A stretch of DNA of 64,000 nucleotides from contig NC_092647.1 in the NCBI RefSeq assembly GCF_039555335.1, forward strand, positions 18,946,946-19,010,945. Direction: 5' to 3'. The notes under the pieces were generated by a model, which saw only the letters and a program-made list of their open reading frames with translations, was not told the DNA's origin and did no database searches. Positions 55,860 to 64,000 of the stretch are shown one piece after another (within the stretch, counting starts at the first letter, position 1; each line of letters opens with the position of its first letter). The position numbers and the translations under genes are program-made. This DNA comes from Amphiura filiformis. Lineage: Eukaryota > Echinodermata > Ophiuroidea > Amphilepidida > Amphiuridae.

Positions 55860-57180
55860 CGAACTAATAACACACTGGTAAGGAACTGCATTGGCTTCCT
55901 GTGTTCCAATGAATTGTTGTTTAACTTATGTTGATTGTATATACTAGTAAATGTAATAATGATAGGCCTATTGCCCCGTATTTATCTGAACTTCTTTCAA
56001 ATTGTGTTCCCACTCGTACTCTTCGATCTGGAAACATGCAACTTCTACAAAATAAGAGCACATGAGTCATTTGAAATTGCAGCTCCACGTCTATGGAATG
56101 AACTGCCTATATATTTTAGAACTGCTAAAAATGTAACTACAGGGTGTCCCAGAATGATCTGTACCGGGAAATATGGAATTTTTTAGGTATGAAGGGCATG
56201 TTGAATGGTCATATTGTTTTGCATTTTAAGTTCTGCATATATTTAGCTTTCTCAGATTTTTTAGATTTTAAAATTGGACGTTTCTAGTAGAAGTTATAGA
56301 AGATTATGTAAAAATGGTGAATTCTAAGTTTTGACAACGCAACCTATTTTGAAAATCTGTAACATTACTAACCGTTCAGCACAAAGTTATTTGGAAAAAA
56401 GTTATGCAGGTATTTTAGTTGTGCTCTGATCATATTTCCACTAAATAGCCGATATCTATCTATTATTTATGACGTTATTTAAGCAATCATTATATGGAAT
56501 TAAGGATTTGTGGCCTAATCCCATTCTCTCCTTGGCGGTAGTTTTAAATATGGTTATTGTGGTGTGAGGTCCATGTCATTTGAAATGCTTGCAGAGATCG
56601 AACTGGTTGTGGTACAGAAAAGAAGGCTCCTCAATTTCCTGTACAGCAGTGTGGATTTCTTTTAAAAACTTACTGGTAAACCGGCAGCTATGTTGAGACG
56701 CAAAGAAGATTCATTAGACGATAGTGTATAATGTAAAGAAGTTTGACGAGCACGGAACTGTCAGGAATCGGCAGAGTGAAGCTTCGGTGCTCGTAAGACT
56801 GTAAGAACTAGAGCAAACATTGCAGCTGTCCGGCAAGCTTTAAGGCGCAACCCCAACAGTAGTTATCGTCCGAAATGCTGTGCAAAACATCCCACGTTCT
56901 TCATTTAATCGTATCGTGCCATTTTTCAAAGGTATGCGAGTCGTTTTTCATCGATTTTACATTATTGCATGCCACGCCAAAACAAATAAAGGTAGCGTGC
57001 TGAAATTAACAGAATAAGTAGGAGACATGTCCAACATTATAATGCTTGTATCAAAAATAGATACACTGCCCGTCTTCTATTTTTAGTTATTTTTGCAAAC
57101 ACGGTACAAATCATTCTGGGACACCCTGTATGTTTAAAAAGATGTTAAAAACTCATCTTATGTCGGGGTTTGCTCAGGGA
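55860..57180 (+). pseudogene. CR1/L2-like LINE C-terminal fragment, split by mariner
   Basis: After LHWLPV-like coding (TGCATTGGCTTCCTGTG, 55888) several frames give pieces of the LINE C-terminal region, ending with ESFEIAAPRLWNELPIYFRT and AKNVT at 56139. The reading resumes after the mariner element with MFKKMLKTHLM at 57131. A-P-R-L-W-N-x-L-P, then F-K-x-x-L-K-T-H-L, is typical of the LINE ORF2 end. Only a remnant remains. Confidence 0.75.
56140..57128 (+). mobile_element. Mariner-like element, 989 bp, in a LINE
   Basis: Ends CAGGGTGTCCCAGAATGAT(C/T) and the complement, then GTACC, flanked by TA (56138-56139, 57129-57130). Removing it restores the LINE frame exactly. The interior keeps a transposase N-terminal trace (frames broken): KFDEHGTVRN near 56735 and VRTRANIAAVRQALRRNPNS near 56800-56855. 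It is deleted for the catalytic region. Confidence 0.8.
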
Positions 57181-57879
57181 AATTTGAAAATTCCACCAAA
57201 TAGTGAAAAACTGTATAAAATGTCTATCTTTTGTGTTGATTTGCAAAATAAAACATAGAAAAGTGATTATTTAGCAGTAATCAACCATTAAACAATCAAT
57301 TCTAGCATTAATTTTAGGCCTGCGATCCAAGATTCTGGCCATAGGCCTAGTGCTTTACAGTGGACACGGAAAATCACGGAATCATCCAATTTGCAACACG
57401 GATTTTAGATTTTGTAACACCATGAACACGGAGAAATCGTGACTTTAGCTATAGGCCGAAAAAAGACTTAGACAGTGGAAGGGTCTAAATATTTAATATA
57501 TTATTAACAATTATTATTCTAATCTAATTCAAATTAGGCCTTCTTTAATATAAGCCTCGTGATCACTCTATTGGATTCGGATTGTGTTACTAGGTTTGGA
57601 AATAATTTTTGTCTTCACTATAATAGGCCAAGATATAAAAAAAAAATAGAAAGCTATGCGAGCGCTATCCATGTTGGACAGCTGTGTTCAAATATAAAGT
57701 GCGGACGAAGCCTTGACTAAGGCTAATGCTCCCCATGTATACTAACATGAATCCACTAGCTGCAACATTATACGCACATCCAAAAAAATATCGGGAAATT
57801 AAAAAAAAAGGGGAAATTAAAAAAAAAGGGGAAATTAAAAAAGAGGAAATTATTTAGCAAAAAAAAATGCATATTCATC

Positions 57880-58480
57880 AAAAAATTTAACTTTGTCCGA
57901 TCTGGCCCAAATTTGGTGGGTGGCATCCTTGATACAAGGGGAATATAATGCGCGAAAAAAAATCGAGGTCAACCAAGGTCAAAGGTCATAACGGAGGGGT
58001 CAAAATTTAAACTTTGTCTGATCGATCGAGCTCAAATTTGGTGGGTGGAATTCTTGATACGAGGGGAATATATGCCCGAAATAAAATTGAGGTCAAGCGA
58101 GGTCAAATTTCAAACTTTGTCCGATCGGGCTCAAACTTGGTGGGTGGAATCCTTGATATGAGGGGAACACGTAAAACTTAAAATCGAGGTCATCCAGGAG
58201 CTACATTTTAAACTTCATCTGATTTGGCTTAAAGTTGGTGAAAGTAAGTATAAAAACAATAAAGTAAATTATTTAAAAAAATTAATATCAATTTAAGCAA
58301 AATCGTATGGGTGTTTCAAGCAAATCCCATGAGCAATACCCTCGAAGTCAACGTTATCGCCATTGTCATGCACGTGTTCATCATGTCAGTCACAGCCAGC
58401 GCATGCAGCATTCATAATATTTACATGCAGGCCCGTGGAGTTTCCAAAGCCGTGCGCCGTGAGTTCGAACCCCGCCTCTG
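57880..58480. repeat. Direct duplication in the 4.8-kb structure, copy 1
   Basis: AACTTTGTCCGATCTGGCCC through GAGTTCGAACCCCGCCTCTG (a tRNA B-box-like phrase near 58465) recurs at 58640-59265 with few changes. Internal short repeats CAAA(T/C)TTGGTGGGTGG occur three times per copy. Confidence 0.85.
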
Positions 58481-58639
58481 CCAAATTTAATTTTACTTGG
58501 GGAAATTAAAAAGGTGAAATTCAAAAAAAAAAAAAAAGGGGAAATTCAAAAAAAAAAAGGTGAAATTAAAAAAAAGGGAAATTAAAAAAAAAAGGTGAAA
58601 TTAAAAAAAAAAGGGGAAATTATTACGCAAAAAAAAATG

Positions 58640-59265
58640 CATATTCATCAAAAAATTTAACTTTGTCCGATCTGGCCCAAATTTGGTGGGTGGCATCCTT
58701 GATACAAGGGGAATATAATGCGCGAAAAAAAAATCGAGGTCAACCAAGGTCAAAGGTCATAACGGAGGGGTCAAAATTTAAACTTTGTCTGATCGATCGA
58801 GCTCAAATTTGGTGGGTGGAATTCTTGATACGAGGGGAATATATGCCCGAAATAAAATTGAGGTCAAGCGAGGTCAAATTTCAAACTTTGTCCGATCGGG
58901 CTCAAACTTGGTGGGTGGAATCCTTGATATGAGGGGAACACGTAAAACTTAAAATCGAGGTCATCCAGGAGCTACATTTTAAACTTCATCTGATTTGGCT
59001 TAAAGTTGGTGAAAGTAAGTATAAAAACAATAAAGTAAATTATTTAAAAAAATTAATATCAATTTAAGCAAAATCGTATGGGTGTTTCAAGCAAATCCCG
59101 CGAGCAATACCCTCGAAGTCAACGTTGGTCGCCATTGTCATGCACGTGTTCATCATGTCAGTCACAGCCAGCGCATGCAGCATTCATAATATTTACATGC
59201 AGGCCCGTGGAGTTTCCAAAGCCGTGCGCCGTGAGTTCGAACCCCGCCTCTGCCAAATTTAATTT
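58640..59265. repeat. Direct duplication in the 4.8-kb structure, copy 2
   Basis: Same as 57880-58480. The two copies, each with a purine-run array, form a repeat of about 760 bp. Confidence 0.85.
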
Positions 59266-59819
59266 TACTTGGGGAAAATAAAAAAAGGGGAAATTCAAAA
59301 AAAAGGTGAAATTAAAAAAAAAAGGAAATTAAAAAAAAAGGTGAAATTAAAAAAAAAAGGAAATTAAAAAAAAAAAAGGTGAAATTAAAAAAAAAAGGGG
59401 ACATTAAAAAAAAGGGAAATTAAAAAAAAAAAAGGGGGAAATTAAAAAAAAAGGGGAAATTTAAAAAAAAAGGGGAAATTAAAAAAAAAGGGAAGGGAAA
59501 TTCAAAAAAAAGGTAAAATTAAAAAAAAAAGGTGAAATTAAAAAAAAAGGTGAAATTAAAAAAAAAAAAGGAAATTAAAAAAAAAGGTGAAATTAAAAAA
59601 AAGGGACATTAAAAAAAGGGAAATTCAAAAAAAAAAAGTGAAATTAAAATAAAAGGGGGAAATTTAAAAAAAAAGTGAAATTAAAAAAAAAAAGGGAAAT
59701 TAAAAAAAGGAAATTACAAAAAAAGGGAAATTAAAAAGGAAATTGGCGGAGATGGTACACCAGTATTTTCCTCAATCTGTTTCAAAATGTCTGTAATGAT
59801 GACAATCTACTTTTGAATA

Positions 59820-61408
59820 GTGTTGATACAGACACATTTAAAGATTTTTATAAGAATGTTCCGCTGACTCCTTTGAATTTCAAGAGGTTTGCGAGGAGTT
59901 TATTTTTGAGGAATTAAACAGTCTTAATACAAGCAAGAGCACTGGACTTGACAACCTTCCAGCCCGTTTTATCAAAGATGCGGCAGAGGCTATTAAAGGG
60001 CCAATCACTTTCATTATCAACCTTTCTCTTCGGTCCGGCATTGTTCCAACTCAAATGAAATTGGCAAACGCCATCCCTCTCTACAAAAAAGAAGAGTAGG
60101 CTGGATGCAGGTAATTATAGACCTGTTAGCATTCTCCCAGTTGTCTCCAAAATTTTAGAAAAGGCTGTCTTTTTCCAATTGAACAAATTCCTGGTTGAAA
60201 ATAAACTTCTTTATGAACTCCAATCTGGCTTCAGAGGATCATACTCAACTGACACTTGCCTCATTCACCTTCAAGATCATATCAGAAAGAAAACTGCTGC
60301 TGGCTTCTATACTGGGATGATTTTATTAGATATCCAGAAGGCTTTTGACAGTGTTGACCATAAAATCTTGTGTAACAAACTGTCTGCCATGGGTGTTAAG
60401 TCCACAGCCTGGTTTGAATCTTATCTTTGTGATCGTAAACAAATTGTTCAAATTGGTGGGGTTGAGTCTGATCCTCTTGTCATAACATGCGGAGTTCCCC
60501 AAGGCAGTATTTTAGGTCCTCTTTTATTCCTATGCTATGTTAATGACATGTCCACTTCTATTAATTGTATTATGTTGCAGTATGCTGATGATAGTGCTTT
60601 GATATATTCCGACAAAGATCCAGAGAGAATCAGTCATGTTCTTCGTGATAACTTGGAGAGCTGCAATAAATGGCTTATAGAAAATAATCTCTCTCTGCAC
60701 ACAGGTAAAACTGAACTGATTCTCTTTGGATCGAAGCGTAAGGTCAATAATGTTTCTGATTTTTCTATCATTCTTAACAATGGTCAAATAATTAAGTCTA
60801 AACATACTGTTGTTTATCTCGGTCTAGAACTTAATCAGTTTTTTTGATGGTGAATTGTGAAACAAGTTAATTCTCGTTTGAAATTCCTCTACAGACAAGC
60901 AAATTTTTTTAATCAAAAGGTGAAGAAAATGGTCTGCTCAGCTCTTGTTTTGTGCCTGTTTGATTATTCTATTTCCTCCTGGTATTGTGCCATTTCTAAA
61001 TATCATTCGATCAGATTGCAGCGAGCTCAGAACAAAGTTATCAGATTTATCATGGGAAAAGATCACATGTATCATATTAACCAAGCTGACTTTCAGGATT
61101 TAGGCATTTCAAATATCAGAACAAGGGCTGAGCAGCTCCGTTTGAACCATGTTTTTAATATTTTTCATGATGTTTGCCCAAGCTATATGAAAGAAAACTT
61201 TGTCAAATTATCTCATCTTCATCGTTATAACACTAGGGGTAGCAATTTTAACTTCCAAGTTCCAAAAATCAAAACAGCAGATTCTGCTTCCTTTTTTACA
61301 ATGCAATCCATGATTGGAACAAACTAACCGAAAATGTAAAATTGTGCAATATAAAATCAAGGTTTAAAAAAGATGCTAAAATTATCCTCTTAGACCACAT
61401 GGTTATAT
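59820..61408 (+). pseudogene. LINE reverse transcriptase, frameshifted
   Basis: Reverse transcriptase of a non-LTR element, which copies its RNA at the target site. In order: STGLDNLPARFIKDAA (about 59935), a frame change near 60093, NYRPVSILPVVSKILEKAVF, LLDIQKAFDSVDHKIL (60325; catalytic Asp region), GVPQGSILGPLLFLCYVNDM, LQYADDSALIYSD (60580; the YADD catalytic pair), LHTGKTELILFGS. A stop with a frame change follows near 60847, then the thumb and C-terminal part (KQVNSRLKFLYRQANFF ... LFDYSISSWYCAISK) and another shift near 61305 before the end DHMVI. At least three frame breaks, so inactive. The endonuclease part is absent. Confidence 0.85.
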
Positions 61409-61450
61409 AGTTTTTAATATTGTAATTTAGGTGTTTCATGTTTTAAATAT

Positions 61451-63191
61451 GACATGGTCTCAGATTTGAAGCAGGTTTCACTGCCAAAGTGTGTAAAAAT
61501 TCACTCCAGAGTGAAAATAGCTATGTTTAATTTCTAAGGTGTCTTTTCTAGGGTAAAATTGTTTGTAGAACATGATTTCTTTGTCAAAACGCTGCATCGT
61601 ACATCGTTTTGCTACAAAATGTTGATTTGTGGCGATTTTGCCCGAAAAATGCACTTTTTGGGTGACAACAATTTTCACATGCCAACTTTGTATACTCATA
61701 GAGTCTACAATATACATAGATATGGCCCTTTAAAATGTTAACATATCAGCTGAGGGTACTATTTGATGGATTCAGGTATTTGTTTTGTGATTGACTTAAT
61801 CATTTGCGTGCCAGAATCATTCAAATATGACATGCCTCGTGACAATTGACATGCCAAAATAAGCTGTTTTCGGCAATAAAATTTATTTGAAAAATCATAA
61901 CTCTTGATAGGAAGGTGCTACAGTGATAGTTGACCTACCAGTCTATGCAGTATTGAATGGGCTTTCATTTGATACCTAACTTTGTTCATTTTAACTAAGG
62001 GAAAAACTTGCAAAATGTAAAAATGTTTCCCCTACCCCTTAAAATTTTGATGTGTGTAAAAATTCCCGCCATTTATAAAAATCGGGATTACAAGAAAACT
62101 ACAAGAGCTATAGGCTTGAAAAACTAATCAGTTATGCACAGTATAAGTTCCTACTTGGGTAGAACTGTAATATCTTTCCATTCCTTCTCAATTTTCTTTT
62201 CTAATTTTTTTAACAATTTGTGACATCTGTAAATTACGTAAAATTTGGCATTTCGAAAAATCGTAAAAAAAAAAAATATGAGGCGACATGTTTAAAAAAC
62301 TAATCAGTTATTCCCATGATACAGTACTACAGGGATATAGTACCAAACTTGTGCTAAAATGCATATTTTTTTTTTTTTAATTTTTTTAACAAATTGACTC
62401 GCCACCCCATTTTTGAGCAAAATCGGGAACAATTAGTACCTGTAATATTGCGCAATCATGTGACCTATATTCAATGTGTGTGCACCAATCAGATGTCAGA
62501 CTTGCACTACAACATGATGTGAGCCTTGCAGAGCCTTTATAAGTGTGCCAATAGAGTTCAAATATGTTGTGATGATGTTGTCACTTATGGATCTCATATT
62601 TTTATTTCCGTCAAAAGCATATGCCTCTACTGTAATGCTCATATCAGGAAAACAATGACAGATTTTGCATTTCTGACTTCAGAAAAACTAATCAGTTATT
62701 CCCATGATACAGTACTACATGTACAGGGATATAGTATCAAACTTGTGCTAAAATGCATATTTTTTAAGTTCTAATTTTTTTATCAAATTGACTCGCCACC
62801 CCATTTTTGAGCAAAATCGGGAACAATTAGTACCTGTAATATTGCGCAATCATATGACCTATATTCAATGTGTGTGCACCAATCAGATGTCAGACTTGCA
62901 CTACAACGTGATGTGAGCCTTGCAGAGCCTTTATAAGTGTGCCAATAGAGTTCAAATATGTTGTGATGATGTTGTCACTTATGGATCTCATATTTTTATT
63001 TCCGTCAAAAGCATATGCCTCTACTGTAATGCTCATATCAGGAAAACAATGACAGATTGTGCATTTCTGACTTCAGAAATGATTTCTGCACAAAATTTCA
63101 GTCTAGAAAACATATTTAAAACAATATTTTTTGAAACTTTATATTTTGCCATTTTTGGCAGTCAAACCTGCTTCAAATCTGAAACCGTGTC
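61451..63191. mobile_element. 1.74-kb TIR element inside the LINE 3' UTR
   Basis: Ends GACA(T/C)GGT(C/T)TCAGATTTGAAG and complement, continuing GCAGGTTT(C/G)ACTGCCA (about 36 bp). It contains a direct repeat of about 395 bp (62392-62665 and 62787-63060, with a preceding shared piece AAAAACTAATCAGTTATTCC). No transposase. Confidence 0.72.
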
Positions 63192-63403
63192 ATATATATT
63201 TTCATTGTTATTTATAAGGACCCCTTTGGAAATAAGTCTCTGACTTTAAGGGATATCCTTGGCGTATTATCGTGTCAATTTTTATGTTTTAATTTGTATT
63301 TTATAATAATTATGTTTTTGTATAAATGTTCTGTGCAATATGTTATTTGACTCTTACGATGATATGCTTAATAAACTCAAATCAAATCAAATCAAATCAA
63401 ATC

Positions 63404-64000
63404 ATGATCTAAGCATTACGTGTATAACCTGTTTGAGATGGTCTTTCATCAACAATCAACGTAATAGCCTAAATGAAAGTTTTGACAATAATGAAAATTT
63501 CCAAAATAATGAATAATGAAATCAGGACCTCAGATTTCACTGAAAAAAATGTGACGGAAAACTAATCATTTCATTTTATTAGCCTTATCATGAGTATTCG
63601 GGTTAGATCATGAGATACACACATTCGCAATTTCGCATACAAATTACATGTGAAGTGTACAATGTATGCATCAAATCAAATGAATGCCGACCCAATTTTG
63701 GATTTTGAAATTAAATTCCAGAAAAAGGGTTTTTTTTTCTTTCAACATTTTTGACATCCTGAAAAGGTTTTTTTTACAGTTTCTACACACTTCTAAACTG
63801 TTTTAAAAACATGAATGAGTATACAGTAGAAAAATATCGAAATTTACGACTTACTGGGCTATTTATTAGGTATGAAAGGCAAACCTCAGTTTGTTAGTCA
63901 GCTAAATTGGCCCAAACCGGGGCCCAATGCAATCAATACATATTTTACATAGAAAATTAAAAGAACAGATTTTTCAAGGTCAAGGAAACCTACATTTCTA
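63404..64000. other. Intergenic, nothing recognised
   Basis: AT-rich sequence after the LINE tail, without repeats or open frames that I can name. Confidence 0.45.

Larger units (their letters stand above)
54997..59760. mobile_element. 4.8-kb structure with terminal inverted repeats and A/T-run arrays
   Basis: Left end GTGTACCATCTCCGCCAATT, right end its exact complement, each continuing into TTCCTTTTTAAT. Inside the left end is an array of AATTTCCC + T-run (to 55325). Complementary GGGAAATT + A-run arrays lie at 57795-57855, 58497-58625 and 59270-59740. The middle holds a LINE fragment with a mariner insertion and a duplicated 600-bp segment. No transposase is found. No clear target duplication is seen, so this could be one large element or two copies of a smaller element in opposite orientation. 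Confidence 0.6.
59761..63403 (+). mobile_element. CR1/L2-like non-LTR retrotransposon, broken
   Basis: Runs from the ORF2 reverse transcriptase (5'-truncated, next to the 4.8-kb structure) to a 3' UTR with GGACCCCTTTGGAAATAAGT and a terminal (TCAAA)n at 63377-63403, a typical microsatellite tail of CR1/L2 elements. The 3' UTR is split by a TIR element at 61451-63191. Confidence 0.78.

Noticed and set aside
58424-58490. tRNA gene near the GAGTTCGAACCCCGCC phrase
   Set aside because: Only the B-box half is present and it is duplicated with the surrounding repeat at about 59225.

Overview
The window is eukaryotic: AT-rich, gene-poor, full of introns, satellites, LINE, SINE and DNA-transposon debris, with no bacterial operon structure. 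The abundance of short motifs such as TAGGCCTA and TACATGTA, the CR1/L2-like LINEs ending in (TCAAA)n, and the tandem expansion of BTB-kelch genes suggest a marine deuterostome invertebrate, most likely an echinoderm. That taxonomic call is inference from texture; no marker gene fixes it.

The backbone is a minus-strand array of seven paralogous, single-coding-exon BTB-BACK-kelch genes (predicted CUL3 ubiquitin-ligase substrate adaptors) at 3658-5443, 8201-9997, 13316-15106, 23440-25256, 27448-29247, 38325-40097 and 50608-52407. Four are open (598, 599, 590 and 599 aa). Three carry frameshifts or a stop. The N-terminal BTB and BACK halves are very alike, while the C-terminal kelch halves differ strongly. 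Genes 1 and 2 share over 1.1 kb of upstream sequence, and genes 3 and 5 share long flanks on both sides, so duplication was in blocks and partly recent.

Directly upstream of gene 7, on the same strand, are recognisable pieces of SDHAF3 (ACN9, the LYR-family succinate dehydrogenase assembly factor): a last coding exon at 52655-52834 and two tandem copies of the preceding exon near 54429-54695. A decayed copy of that SDHAF3 last exon lies at the matching position upstream of each of the six other kelch genes. So the duplicating unit was 'SDHAF3 last exon + kelch gene', gene 7 is probably closest to the founding locus, and the relic may serve as a 5' UTR exon, because splice-like borders persist around it.

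The rest is mobile or repetitive DNA. 1-3.6 kb: foldback repeats. 7-8 kb: two TIR elements. 12.0-13.1 kb: a 1 kb foldback. 16.3-19.7 kb: a 3.4 kb composite TA-flanked element with an empty site in a paralogous copy. 20.7-21.4 kb: an 18-bp satellite. 29.4 and 31.2 kb: two small non-autonomous insertions with empty sites. 32.8-34.7 kb: SINEs, a MITE and a Tc1/mariner remnant. 34.9-35.5 kb: two tandem arrays. 41.6-47.8 kb: a direct duplication of about 2.3-2.5 kb around a 108-bp tandem array. 47.9-48.5 kb: a 55-bp minisatellite. 55.0-59.8 kb: a large TIR structure with homopolymer-rich arrays, containing a LINE fragment split by a mariner element. 59.8-63.4 kb: a broken CR1/L2-like LINE whose 3' part is split by a 1.7 kb TIR element.

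Many differences between near-identical copies are single-base homopolymer indels, so some of the frameshifts may be assembly errors rather than true gene decay.
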